Positions 21,334-33,366 are shown, counted from the first letter of the stretch. The stretch: 64,000 bases of DNA from Galeopsis tetrahit (GCA_963675135.1 OY776128.1:69818670-69882669), one strand, 5' to 3'. Numbers and translations are program-made. Notes: generated by a model not told the origin, from the sequence alone.

Positions 21334-24033
21334 TCAAGTCACCCCCTTGTCATCCTTGTTCTTGACTTTCTTTGCCCATGCAACCTTCTTAAACCCATTG
21401 AAGCATCCACTAGCTACTCCATCCGGCTCTTCAATCATGTCATAAGAGGTTGATGTCTCATCCATCCCCAAGCTTGCACAAGTAGCTTTTCTTGATTTGA
21501 GGGAGTTTTTTAAGAAAACTCCCCCAAACTTGGCCTTCTTGCCCGTCTTCAACTCATTCTCTTCCACTTGGGGGTCCTCTTTCACAAAGTTGACCTTGAG
21601 ATCTTCTTCCACCTCCTCTTTCATTGGCATTGGAGGGTGATCTCCTCTAGAATACCCATACTCTCCATCCTCATCATTCCGGACTTTGATAGCTCTATAG
21701 ATGTTGAACACGACTTTCTCATCGTTCACTTGAAGTTCTAGCTCTCCTTTCTTTACATCAATGATAGCCCCACCGGTTGCCAAGAATGGCCTTCCCAAGA
21801 TCAATGGAATATACTTATCTTCCTCCATATCCAACACCACAAAGTCCACCGGGAATATAAACTTATCAACCTTAACCAACACATCCTCCACTATACCCAA
21901 AGGGTATGTCACGGATCTATCCGCCAATATAAGACTCATCGTGGTTGGTGTAAGCTTTCCCAAACCAAGAGATTTACATATAGACAAAGGCATGAGATTA
22001 ATGCTTGCTCCCAAATCACACAAGGCTCGAAATGTACCTCCATCCCCGATGACACATGGTAAAGTGAAAGATCCGGGGTCTCTAAGTTTTTGAGGCAACT
22101 TGGCTTGAATAATCGAGCTACACTCCTCGGTTAAATGCACCGTTTCATACTCCACCATCTTCCTTTTGTTAGACATGATCTCCTTCAAGAATTTGGAGTA
22201 GTGGGGCATTTGCTCAAGTGCTTCGGCAAAGGGAATGTTGATGTGGATCTTCTTGAACATTTCCACAAACTTGGCAAATTTGTTGTCCAAGCCCTTCTTC
22301 TTCAATCTTTGAGGGTATGGAAGATGTACCTCATTTTTGCTTTTGTCTTGAGGAGAGATTGCCTCCTCACTCTTCTTCTCCCCTTCTTTTTCTTCTTTCT
22401 CTTTCACTAGGCCATCTCTTTTGTCAACACCCTCGGGTGCCATTACCACTTCCTCCTCTAACGGCATCTTGGGCCCTTCGTAGCTTGTCCCACTTCTTAA
22501 CCTTATGGCTTTACATTTCTCCTTGAGATTTAGCTCCGTGTTAGAGGGGAATTGCCCCGGAACGTGTTGCTTTCCAATGATGTTAGCAAGTTAACCTATT
22601 TGCTTTTCTATAGCCTTCATGTGGGTGGTCATATCCTTGATCATCTCACCATGCTCATCAATTCTTTGCCAAGTTTTGGTTGCATTATCCCTAGTCTCTC
22701 TCATGAAGTTTTTGGTTTCTCCCATGAATGCACCAAACATGTCTTCCAAGGATAACTTTGATGAGGATTCCATGATTGCACCATCTCTTACATTGAAATT
22801 TGGAGGTGGTATGATGGTGTTCCTTGTGTTGGCATAAGAGAAGTTCTCATGGTGACTCAACCCGGGATGGTAATGATTTGGATTAGGAGGGTTTTGCCTC
22901 TCATTCCAACCTCTTTCTCGAAAATGATGGTCCCTTTGATTGTTCATATAGTGGGCCTCTTCATATTGATCGTCACTAGGTCCCATTAATGACTTGGCCG
23001 CCATCATTGAAGTCAATTTGTCCACCTTGTTGGATAGAGTAGCAAAATCTTCTGATTCTCTTGTGGAAGCAACTTTCCGGGTTTGCCTTCTCTCGGATGG
23101 CCATTGGTTCCCGTTCTTTGCCATCTCTTCCAATAGCACATAACCCTCTTCCGTTGTCTTCCCCAACAAAGAACCTCCACCGGCCGAGGCATCCACCATC
23201 CCTCTCGTACGGTGGTCCATCCCGTTGTAGAAATAACATATCAATTGATCCCTTGAGAACCCATGTTGAGGGCAACTTCTTATCAAATCCTTGAAGCGCT
23301 CCCAAGCCTCGGCTAACGACTCATCATCATCTTGCATAAATGAAGAAATCTCCCCTCGTATCTTGATGGTCTTGCTTGGAGGGAAGTACTTCATTAGGAA
23401 TCCATCCACAAGGTCGGCCCAATTTTCGATCGTCCTTAGATCAAGAGACATGTACCATTGTTTTGCACGATCGCGGAGTGAGAAGGGGAAGAGTTGCAAG
23501 AGGATGTAGTCTTGGGGAACACGATTGATCTTAACCGTTCCACTTATCTCTAGGAATTGAGATAAATGGAGGTTAGGATCCTCATTCGGCAACCCTCCGA
23601 ATTGGTTGTTTTGGACCATCATGATCAATGTCGGTTTGAGCTCAAAGTTATGAGCGTCTACGGGTTCCCTACCCGCTCCTCCATAGGGCCTTGGGATAAG
23701 ACGAAAGTGGTCTCTTAAGACTCTTTGTGGTTCCTCATCCTCCCTTCGTCTACCATCTCTTTCCATACCAATATTCTCTTCAACTCTCCGACGAAAGTTA
23801 TCCCTTAGCACTCCTTGAGGTCGGTTACCTCCATTCCCATTAGGTTCCTCAACTCCTTCTACCCCGTGATTCTCAAATTCCTCCTCTATTTCTTCTACAA
23901 CCGGATTTTCCCTTCGATTCATCTCTTCTAATTCAATCCGTCTTCTTTCGGCGTTCCTTCTTCGACAAGTGGCTTCGATCTCCGGATTCAAAGGCAACAC
24001 TTCTTGTTGATTCCTTCTAGATCGTGTGATCAT
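21334..24033 (-). pseudogene. Athila gag-protease, broken by one nonsense codon
   Basis: Gag occupies 24033-22591 and protease 22467-21334, in the same frame with only one stop codon (TAA at 22593-22591) between them. The frame stays open from 22590 to 22467. Gag carries the Athila-like core LQLFPFSLRDRAKQWYMSL, FLMKYFPPSKT, SFMQDDDESLAEAWERFKDL and FYNGMD. After the stop the reading PGQFPSNTEL...CKAIRLRSG is the usual gag-protease linker. The protease has DLGASINLMP (the active-site D-x-G-A, where D-S/T-G-A is usual) and LILGRPFLATGGAIIDV. The position of the stop corresponds to a Gln-like codon in related elements, as I recall them. No zinc knuckle is seen. It encodes nothing beyond the protease. 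Confidence 0.88.
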
Positions 24034-24187
24034 AAACCATGTCTACGAAAAGAGCAAACGAGAGTGAGAATTGCAAGTAAGATCAAGAAAACAAACACAA
24101 ATATTTTTGGATTTTTGCAAATAAGAAAAGCAAGTAAAATGTCTAAACTAAAACTCTATTAACCTACACTCTAGAGCTATAAAAACC

Positions 24188-24205
24188 TCCCCGGCAACGG
24201 CGCCA
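24188..24205 (-). other. Primer binding site, tRNA-Asp type
   Basis: The minus strand reads TGGCGCCGTTGCCGGGGA, complementary to the 3' end of plant tRNA-Asp as used by Athila/Tat elements. It lies 6 bases after the LTR end (GAATCA). Confidence 0.85.
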
Positions 24206-24211
24206 TAAACT

Positions 24212-25919
24212 TGATTCACGTGTTATACAACACTAAAATAAACAACCGCAAGTGTACGGTGTCTATCGTAGCGTGATAAACACGAGGTCAATCCCACAAG
24301 GAGGTTAAGCGTAAAAGTGTAATTTGTTAATGTAGTTCTATTTAGACGTGATCGATAACTTGAAAGTGTTGAATTACCCTAAATTATCTACCAAAATTGT
24401 CACTAGTAAACAATGAAAAGAGTAAATACGAAATCGATCAAATACCATACAAATCAATAAAACGAAAGTAAAGTGGGTGAAGACGCAAAGAAAGAAGGAG
24501 GGTTCCAAGGCAATTGTAACACTTAGATGTCCGTTTATGAATGTTATCTCGTTTAAATGGCCATTAAGGTTATCTCATATAGGGTGATCACACAAGAAGA
24601 ACTAATCGATCTCTCGATACAAATTAATCCAAAGGCACAATGCAACATAGGCTCGTATCTCTACATCACAAACGTTACACCGCCTAAAATAGCTCCTAAG
24701 ATCATTCAATTCCCTCTCCGATAATTAATCCTCTCTCGAGATCATAATAATACCGGGTTGCATGCTTGCATACGATTAAATGGAATAAATCTCGCGATAC
24801 TACCCCAATTAACAATGAATTAAGCAAATCATCATGGCCACTAACAACATGCTTTACAATGGATAATTAAACATGCAAATAAGAGATAAACACCAATTAA
24901 AGCAAGAAATTAATCATAAACTTCAATCCAAGTATCTACAATGCCTTAGAACCACAAAGTGTTTAGCTAACTACTAGCATAATGAAATTACAAAATCCAA
25001 ATGTAAAAGCTAAATAAAAAGAAAAAGAAAGAGAAAGCTTAGTTTAGAATGTGATGTGGAATGAAATTTGCAAGCTATTGCATCCTTTCTTGCTTGATTT
25101 GATGAAGAATTGAGAGAGAAATGGCCAAAACACCTCCAAGTATGTGTAACTATGTGTGGATTGGGGGAGAATGTCTTGGATTTCAAGAAAGAGGGTTTAT
25201 ATAGTGTTTGGGTAGGGTTTGGATGGAAAAATTGCAAGTTGGTCCTTAAAAAATGGCCAAAATAGAGAAAAGGCACCGAAAATGGGGTTGGCACGGCCGT
25301 GCACGGAGCACGGCCGTGCAAAACGGCGTTTTGGCTTGCAGGTGCTCGGCCGAGCAGGCGGCTCGGCCGTGCTCGGCGGACAGGGGAAACGGGGAGTGCT
25401 CGGCCGAGGCGTGTGAAGCAGGGGCGATGGGGTGCTCGGCCGAGCATAGTTCTCGGTCGTGGCATGTGGTCGGCCAAGTCCCTCGGTCTCGAGGTTGTCC
25501 TCGTCGAGAGCAATGCGCGGCCGTGCGCATGGATTGGTCTTGGCAGCAGCTCGGCCGAGCAGGGTGCTCGGCCGTGCCCTCTCTTCGGCCAAAATCCTTC
25601 GGTTTCGAGCACCTCTTGCTCGAGCACTCGTCTCGGGCGTGCTCTCGCTCGGTCGACTTCGTCCCCTTCTCGTTTCGTGCATATCTTTCGCCTCGGGTGT
25701 CGGATTGACTCGATTCTTTTGGCTAATTCACTCCGTTTTTCTAGACGAATCCAACCGTGCACTCCTCTTCCTGATTCAGTAAAGTATGGTTGGTGTTTTG
25801 CTCCAAATTCCATCGTATTTCCTATAAAATCGACAAAACACAACCTTTCTCTCATTTCGGCTTAAACAATCATATTCAATGCATAAATCAATAAAATCCA
25901 CATCAAAATACGCTTCACA
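24212..25919 (-). mobile_element. Athila 5' LTR (1708 bp)
   Basis: The + strand starts TGATTC and ends TTCACA; in element orientation it starts TGTGAA and ends GAATCA. It includes a GC-rich palindromic block (25280-25680) and, near the primer site, the sequence caagtgtacggtgtctatcg. Open frames of 90-280 codons inside it are low-complexity products of the GC-rich block, not genes. Confidence 0.8.
25280..25680. repeat. Palindromic CGGCCG-rich repeats within the LTR
   Basis: A GC-rich island in otherwise AT-rich DNA. The words tgctcggccgagca, cacggccgtgca and gctcggccgtgc recur a dozen or so times. Each is a short perfect or near-perfect palindrome, and pairs can form longer hairpins. Confidence 0.85.
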
Positions 25920-26105
25920 CGTGCCTCTAAAACGTGTAAATTCCACCCGAATCAAACGTCTTAAAAAGGAAAATGTGAAAGTAATTACGGGACAGAGGGA
26001 ATAATATTTTGAATAAAACATCAATCCCTTGACAAATGGGAGAATCCCCTAATATATACGAGAATAACATGAAATAACAATCAATAAAGAAAATACTTAT
26101 TAAAG

Positions 26106-27526
26106 TGACGCAGCGCAAGCCACAACCTTGAAGAATAATAGGATTTCAAATTCGTAAACCCTCGATAACCAAAAGAAACTCACACAACTTTTATTCAATT
26201 TTCAACCACCCAACAATTACAATAGCAAAGGCCTTATATAGGCACCAAGTCTTGTTAACTAAAACTACTCAAAACTAAACCAAAACATAACCAACTAACT
26301 CCCAAAACGACTAACTACTAACTAACACCAAACAATAAAGCTCAATAGAAGATACCAAATATCCTAACAACTAGCAGCAACCATGATCACTCATATTACA
26401 ATTATTTTTTACAATATAATACCTCTTACTCTCCATCATTCTCTTCGGTGTGAGACGATTCGCCCTCGAAACGGAAACATTGCGAGGCCCATCAAAAAAC
26501 ACAATATCGATGATGTTGAAAACATCCGAGCAACACAATTGAGAACGAAGAGGTAGCTGTTATGCATTCGGATTAACATGCAAGAGAACAAACTCGACGA
26601 GATGTATCCAATAGACGATGAACCGATCGTAAAAGACACCAAAACGAGTGAACTTCACAAGCATGACCACGTATTATAGACTGCAACCTCAGTAACAACA
26701 TGCTCGCAAGTAATCGAATCACCTAAAAATCGACATATTTTACCACCCACGGTGCAAGACGACTGGAATATCGAAGGACATATAGCAGGACTATCTGGTT
26801 GACGAGGAGGGAAACATGTTTGTCGTATGATCAAAGAAGAGCCCTCTCCACACCTCACAAAATCTTCTTGCGGATTGTCATCGTCGTACTCATCAAATAC
26901 CGAAGGGCCATCATACCCATCGTCGTCACAAACAAATTCCTCTTAGAGGGGAGCAACGACGTCGTCGTCGTATATGGGGGGACCGTCGTATCCATCACCA
27001 AAACCAGGAAGATGAACGTGAAGTCTGGCGAGCAATTCTTGTTGTTGCATTTTCAACTGTTCTTGTTAAATACCAAGAGAGACCATCTTCATGACCAGAG
27101 ATCCCACTTGTTGACGGACCTGCATAACATTGTCGGAAAATGACGTATTTTGACGTTTGGGAGGCATTGTTCCCAACTTTGGATACCAATTGACGCAGCG
27201 CAAGCCACAACCTTGAAGAATAATAGGATTTCAAATCCGTAAACCATCGATAACAAAAAGAAACCTACACAACTTTTATTCAATTTTCAACCACCCAACA
27301 ATTACAATAGCAAAGGCCCTATATAGACACCAAGTCTTGTTAACTAAAACTACTCAAAACTAATAAACCAAAACATAACCAACTAACTCCCAAAACAACT
27401 AACTACTAACTAACACCAAATCATGAAACTCAATAGAAGATACAAAATATCCTAACAACTAGCAACAACCATGATCACTCCTATTACAATTATTCTTTAC
27501 AATATAATACCTCTTACTCTCCATCA
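26106..27526 (-). mobile_element. Short internally deleted Ty3/gypsy LTR element (1.4 kb)
   Basis: Two direct LTR copies, 26106-26438 (333 bp) and 27191-27526 (336 bp), start TG and end CA and differ at few positions. In minus orientation the 5' LTR is followed by TTGGTATCCAAAG, close to the initiator-tRNA-Met primer site. A degraded internal region of about 750 bp follows. Its frames show pieces of a gypsy gag-protease linker (DGYDGPPIYDDD, FVCDDDGYDGPSVFDEYDDD) and of a protease (IFQSSCTVGGKICRFLGDSI, SCEHV-like), with stops and frameshifts. Just before the 3' LTR is the 'fFRGRIVSHRREn' remnant of the usual polyprotein end. There are no reverse transcriptase or integrase regions. The LTR flanks lack a 5-bp duplication (taaag / tatag). 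Confidence 0.78.
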
Positions 27527-28130
27527 TATAGAGAATAAATTGATGAAGGAAACAAATCATCAAATTGCAGAGGATCATCAATCACGTTTGTGGGTCCATG
27601 CTTCCAAGTAAGTAAGTGTCAATCGATCTACATCATCTCTCCCGGGGTAGGAAAGATTCGCCCTCGAATCGAAAGTTTGAAGGGCGCGTCGGGATCGATC
27701 TGCAACAACATCCTGATAAAAAAAAATCAGTTGGTGTATTGGTGTACCACTCCTCAGATAATTAATGTATTGCTTCTTAGAAGACACGAACACCAAACAA
27801 AGTCGGGGTATTCGACACGCATCCACCAATGAAGCAACCACGACAAAAGACACTTTTAAGGGTTCAAAATTTATCGGGACAAACTCTTCATGAGACACAA
27901 GCATTGTATCATCGTTAGAAAAGGAAGAGTCGTCATATTTAACATTGACATTTTCATCAAAATTTGGAGGATCATCATAGTGTTCAACAAGATCTTCAAA
28001 AATATCATTTTTCATGAAAAAACATCTACATTTTCATAAAAAATCGGTTGGCCCTCATAGCCCACATTTACATCATCATATGTAATGTAAAACTATTAGA
28101 AAACAAACTTTGGGTGATATTGACATTAAC
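27527..28130 (-). mobile_element. 3' tail of a second related gypsy element
   Basis: The minus-strand frame 28015-27578 has acidic linker units (EHYDDPPNFDENVNVKYDD) near its start and ends with TFDSRANLSYPGRDDVD, the remembered 'FDxRANLxxxG' end of gypsy polyproteins that precedes the 3' LTR. It abuts the LTR at 27191-27526, which therefore may serve as 3' LTR for this tail and 5' LTR for the short element. Its own 5' part is missing. Confidence 0.6.
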
Positions 28131-28826
28131 AGTGGTTTTATCCACGTAAATCAACATATTAGGAGCGTATTGATCGAGAGAAAAAGTTATGTTGAAATTG
28201 TATTGAATTTTATGAAAATATGTGCTTATATATATTTTATGAAATTGCATTAAATTTATTTGGTTGATGCAAGAAATAAACTACTCCATCTCACAAAAAT
28301 TTGACACTACATTGCTTACAGTTGCAGATTTCTATTTGCAAGAATAATTTTTTGCAATTTATTCCCTTTGTGGAGAAATTCTCTCTCATTATCCTTTTCA
28401 GCTTTGATTTTCTTTGCAGATTTATTAGTCGTTTCTTCCGCTTGTGGGTTTATTCTTTGGATGGGGGGTTCTCCCATCTCTTTGACATTTTTATTCATTA
28501 GTGATAAACATTTCTTTGTGTTGTTTATATAATATCTTCAGGCATTACTATATTGAATTTACAAAAATATCAATACATATATAAATAATTTCCGAAAATA
28601 TCAATACCTTGCTAATAGTAATAAGCAAGAGTATCAAGAATTCTTTTACACACAGCTTAATCATAAAAAAAACAGCAGTACTGTAATAAAACTAACATTG
28701 CAGAGGATCATAACAAAAATAGAATGTCCAAATGCAATATTTCAATACCCTAATTACTGAAATCCCATCACCAAATCCACTCATTCATCCATGGACACTG
28801 AGAATATGTCCAGGTGATGGACTATT
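28131..28826. other. Intergenic, no gene seen
   Basis: AT-rich. The right end (about 28640-28826) is probably the 3' UTR of the BPP-like gene on the minus strand. Confidence 0.4.
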
Positions 28827-31416
28827 TTAAGTTGTACTGCTCTTACCAGAACCATTTCGTGTTTTGTCCAGAATGCTTCGTCGAATTTCCTGTCCGAACA
28901 AAATGTACAATATATCAGCAATGAACATCACATTTCATTGTAAGTGAATAAAAGAAGCAAGCATACCATGTGCCTCATTGCCATGTCCAAAGACTTCTTT
29001 GATAGTGATCGCCCGAATCCTGAATTTTCGTGTGACGATTTCCTCGTATTATCATGACAAACATATTCGTCTTGCTTAGGCGGAGCTAGTTTGCGCATGT
29101 TCACGACTCGATCCACCATTTTTGTCCCCATTACTACAGGGTTAACTTCATCCTCTCCATTTCGACTTCTTGATAGTATCTTGCTTCCTGTTTTATAAGC
29201 ACTACTGATAGGAGCTCGAACTCTGGGAGGCGAGCATGATTCCTGTCTTGGTTTCTCGTTCGAACGAGCAGAATGTCTGGTCATGGCCCGCCCTCTAGAT
29301 GCAGAAACGGGCCTTTTAGGCATCATCGACACTTTAGGATTTTGAGTAGCATCATGAGATACAGAGAGCATCTCCAATGGCTTTGATGGCCTCGACTTCA
29401 CGGTTGGAGAAACTCCACGAGACGAGCCTGAACTTTTCAAGCCCGTTTTTCGGCCTGAAGAAGATCGGTCCAAAGTAGACACAGTGGATGTGGTCGATGG
29501 TGTGGTTGTTTTACGTGTAGGTGTAGCAGACCTCGGTGTAGACTTTGAAATGATCGGTCTTGAATTAGGAGTAGACGAACGTGGCATGGGTCCCGCTGAG
29601 ACGGGCTTAGAAGAAGGTAATGTAGATCTTGATGTAGGTGTGGAAGAACGAGTGGCCTTCGATTTTGCAGGCAAGGAAGGTCGTCCCGTAGGTGTTGCTG
29701 ATCTACGACTTGGTTTTCGATTCTCCGTTGTTGCTAGTTTTGACTTTGAGCAAGTGTCCATTGTGTTTTCAAGCTACAGAAAAAGAAAAGAATCACACTC
29801 AATATATATTGGGTCTAAAAACTGCTACTTTTGTCCAAAAAATGTAATATGAGCAAAGATTCATATTTCAATATTTTTCATCTCATGAACTGATACTTTT
29901 TTACCGAAAAAATATAAAAACAGGTTTGTTGAATTTTTTTAGTCATAACCGAAGTGCTACTCCTTAACATTTTACCAAATCAAACATATTTAGATTGAAC
30001 AATTACACCACCATTTGAATTATTCAAAACACCATATACTTGCCTCGGATTTCAGAGAAATAGCTTCACCATTTGAAACTTTGGGCTGACTATCGGAACA
30101 TCCTTGCACGTCTGCCTCCTCCGCCTCTACTGAGGGAAGTAGAGAAGTATCTGGTTGCGAGACAAGCCTAATTCAAAGATTTGTTTCAACGTTAGTAAAC
30201 AAACACGAATTGCGCTTCGTAGGACAATCAAGGCATTTTTGTCCAGAAAGCAAAAAAGATTGCTGTTGAAGATTTAATCTGAAACTAATCAGCATATGTT
30301 GCCAAAGAAACGAACAACGGTTTGAAGAATTTGATCTTATTATTACAAACACCACTGATCCACATGCTTCCAAAGTTTTATATAGTAGCAGTTTAGAATT
30401 GAAATGAAATTTGTAGCATGATACTACAAGTTAAAAAAAATGTAAAAATGGATCACAAAATATAAGAAGCATCAAATTTAATTAGAAACTACAAACTTTA
30501 CCAATTACTTTCACTCTTTTCCATCTCCAAATTGAGGAAATTATCATCAGCCTCGACCAGAAATTCCTCTGCCTCAGAAGCATTCAATTTGAACAAGCTC
30601 GACTCCACACCTACAAATCAGTCGAATCCATGAATACAAACCGAAACATAGTTCACATCAAATCTCAATTACAACACACAAAGAGGGCAGAAAAATAATT
30701 AACTGTAATTATCTAGAATTGAACTGAATGTCATAGAAAAACCAAGAAATACTTACTTTTTGAGTCATCAAACTCATCAACGAGAACAAGATCGTTTCTC
30801 TTCGTCTCACCATTCCGAATCCCCAAGAAAATAGCTAGATCTTCATCTACTTCCCTCATTACCATCCCAAGATCTCTGTTATGTGGCCTAATTTGAACTG
30901 ATGCCTGCATTTTCCAGAGAAATTGCATCATGATTCATAGCTATTATATTATTATTAGTGGATAAGTTCATTCTGATAGAGATTCCCTTACAGATGGAAA
31001 CAGCCAAAAAAAGCATAAAAGGTATAACTAACTAATCAAACTCATATGAAGCAAAATTCAAAAAAAGTTAGAAGCTGAAGCCTAATCAAGATTCAAGAAT
31101 CTCAATATTCCTCAACCACATGCATTTCCTTTACCACAAAAAAGAAGAATCAGATTCCATTTGTTCCAAATCAAAGACATAATAGAATGTAAAAAAACCA
31201 TTCACCATACTAGCCGAAAATGCCAAAAAATCATGATTTTCAGCTGAATCTTGCAAGAAACACACAATGTAAGTAAGAACCCAGAACAATAATAAATTAA
31301 AAATCAAAACCCAGAAAATATATTAGCATAAACTAACTAAAGTTTCAATCTTTACAATCAAATAAAAAAAAAAAAAAAGGCAAGAGTGGATCAAGAAGAG
31401 AAGCACTTACCGCCAT
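28827..31416 (-). CDS. BPP-like basic Ser/Pro-rich protein (microtubule-associated family)
   Basis: Six exons on the minus strand: 31416-31411, 30904-30757, 30610-30502, 30167-30044, 29773-28967, 28889-28827; phases agree and give 418 residues. The first exon codes only Met-Ala. An acidic N-terminal segment EDLAIFLGIRNGETKRNDLV matches the ExLxLFLExRxxExERNxLL signature of the plant BPP family. The long exon 5 is basic and rich in SRSSTPTSR / RSATPT units, and is followed by the conserved GTKMVDRVVNMRKLAPPKQD and SGFGRSLSKKSLDMAMRHM-EIRRSI blocks. BASIC PROLINE-RICH PROTEINs bind microtubules. Here the C-terminus ends soon after EIRRSI, shorter than members I recall. The intron after exon 4 uses a GC donor (GAG|GCAAGT at 30043); the nearest GT donor would lead to an immediate stop. 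The transcript leader probably starts near 31470. Confidence 0.87.
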
Positions 31417-32082
31417 TGTTATGGAAGAGAAGCACAAGTATAAAAAGCTGCAAAGAGATGAAGAGAATACAAGAAAATTGTTGTTGAAGTAGCAGTATAA
31501 TCGTATTTTAATATAAAACCCTTATCTTGCTTTCTTTTTGATTTATATTGTCTGTGACAGAAAAGTTGGGACTCGAGAAATATGGGAGAAGCAAGAACGG
31601 GAAGTTCATGAACTTGTGTAATGAATGATCTTTTGTTTGATTCCTTTGACGAGGGACACCACCTGTTTTTAAAATGTCTCTTTTTATTACTTATGTTTCT
31701 TTAAACTTTGCGAAGAAAAAAAACACACTAATGTTTCTTGAAAGAAAACACAGCTCAAACAGAGATATTTGAAATTGAAATCAGGTAGATACGTATTAGG
31801 AATTTAAAAACGGGTCGGGTATTGAAAATCAGAATCCGTCACTTTCTATAAACAAGACAGGGTGACCCGTTGCGAGACACAAATCGGGGCGAGATAACTC
31901 GTTCTAAATTTAAAATAAAATTATAAAGATAATACATAAATATTATTATAACATAAAAAATAAAATTTCAATTGAAAATATATATATATTATATTAAAAA
32001 CATGTTAATGAATTTATAAGAATTTTTAGTTAAGTGCCATATTGTATCTTATATCATATGTCCATGATGTAATAAAAAAGTA
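31417..32082. other. Promoter side of the BPP-like gene, then AT-rich DNA
   Basis: The first 60 bases are likely the 5' UTR. At 31805-31900 lies a fragment with gggtcgggt / gacccgttgcgag words, like the edge of a hAT-type repeat, but the second end was not found. Confidence 0.35.
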
Positions 32083-32303
32083 CTCCATATAAAATTTTGT
32101 TCACTTCTTTTTATATGTATTTTTAAAAAAATTATATTTTAATTATAAAAAATATATGTGGGAGTAAAGAATATTGTCCGTACATACTCAGTCTGCTTAA
32201 TAAATAAGAAAAAATAATCAAAAATTAATTATTTAAATAAAATAAACATATATTTTGTGAACCAAAAAATGAATCTGAGTAAAAATTTACAGTACGGAAG
32301 GAG
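32083..32303. mobile_element. Stowaway-type MITE, diverged
   Basis: TA flanks; ends ctccatataaaattttgttc / ctccttccgtactgtaaatt. The interior matches the MITE at 63445 (ttttaaaaaaat..., aaagaatat, attatttaaataaaataaac). Confidence 0.65.
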
Positions 32304-32876
32304 TATATAAGAAGTTTAATTATTGTCATAAAGTATATATTAATAAATATGAAAAGTATAGAAACATGTAAATACTAGTATATGTTACATACGATACATA
32401 TCCAAATTTGCCTCAAGTCATTGGGGAGCACTAGACGAACGATCCAAACAAATTGAGTTTGAAATTTTCATCAGTTAAAAAAAGGTAAGTTTGAATTGAA
32501 CAAAAAATAAAAGTGACACTTTTGGGAAACGAGAAAATTACAAGTTTTTGTCATTTTTAGTGGGTGGCTTTTCACTTTCGCAGGTTATTATGAGCCTTCA
32601 AATATAATTGCCATTTGATTGATGGTGGTGGTCATTTGGCTAGGGGAGGGGTGTTTGAAATTTACGTTTAACTTAGAATTACTTTTTCTTTTAAATGGAA
32701 CAAATATACTCCACTTCCACAAAATTAAAATTATTATTTTTACAAAGATAGAAATTATTATAGTTTAAAATATATTTTTTCTTTGTTTTCATGTTTTGGC
32801 TTTATGTCTACTTATTTCCTACGACAATTTGTACTACCGAAATATTGATATGAAAAAGAAAAAAAAGAGCACATTG

Positions 32877-33023
32877 AATATATATATATAGGTAAAGATA
32901 GAAATGAAAAATTATATCCAGATTTATATTCTCCCTATTCCCCAAAAAAAAAAAAAAAAAATTACACTTTTTTTTTTATTGTTTCAAAATAACTTACGCA
33001 CTTCAACAATAGAAAGTCTTTTA
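32877..33023. repeat. Direct repeat, left copy (about 147 bp)
   Basis: Starts gaatatatatatataggtaa and ends caatagaaagtctttta. It matches 34449-34595 with small changes in AT-repeat and homopolymer length (a 12-C run in the other copy). The two copies lie about 1.43 kb apart and the sequence beyond them differs. Confidence 0.85.
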
Positions 33024-33095
33024 TAACATTACTCTTGATTTCACATAAAGTTCTCTATCAACCTATATTTCTACATTTCTATCCAAATACAATTA

Positions 33096-33366
33096 CTCCA
33101 TCCGTTTCATTATTAATTGAACATATATTGTTTGCACGAATTTTAATGAAAAAATTGTTTATTAGTAGTAAATGTGATAAAGTTGACTTTTTTTAGGGAT
33201 ATTATAGGTAATTCAAATTTATCGGAGAAATAATATTTTTTTAGTATGTAAAAAGTAATGATATATGGAGTAAATAAAAGATGTTTGAGGATTTTTTTTT
33301 AATTAGTAAAAAGTTACTTTTTTTCAAATAAGAAAATGTTCAATTAATAATGGGACAGAGAGAGAA
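33096..33366. mobile_element. Stowaway-type MITE, diverged
   Basis: Left end ctccatccgtttcattatta after TA; right end the complement of ctctctgtcccattattaat. Non-coding. Confidence 0.7.

Larger units (their letters stand above)
19600..25919 (-). mobile_element. Deleted Athila-type Ty3/gypsy retrotransposon
   Basis: Read on the minus strand: 5' LTR (25919-24212), a 6-base gap, a tRNA-Asp-type primer site, gag and protease (24033-21334), then a 3' non-coding region. The latter has the recurrent Athila-like phrase gcgcttcttgggaggcaacc (about 21270-21295) and two oppositely worded ctcccccaaacttag blocks (about 21030-21075 and 19605). No reverse transcriptase, RNase H, integrase or 3' LTR is present. 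The element thus lost its pol core and its far end, and can no longer move by itself. Confidence 0.85.
19377..26001. mobile_element. Stowaway-type MITE split by an Athila retrotransposon
   Basis: The left arm (19377 to about 19600) begins ctccctccgtcccgcgatta after TA. The right arm (about 25960-26001) ends with the complement of ttccctctgtcccgtaatta before TA. Both arms continue with ttcaca-like sequence inward. The two together make one MITE of about 260 bases, interrupted by some 6.3 kb of retrotransposon sequence. Confidence 0.7.

Noticed and set aside
25197..25865. Several 90-280 codon open frames on both strands
   Set aside because: They lie in the GC-rich palindromic part of an LTR; their Arg/Ala/Pro-rich sequence reflects the repeats.
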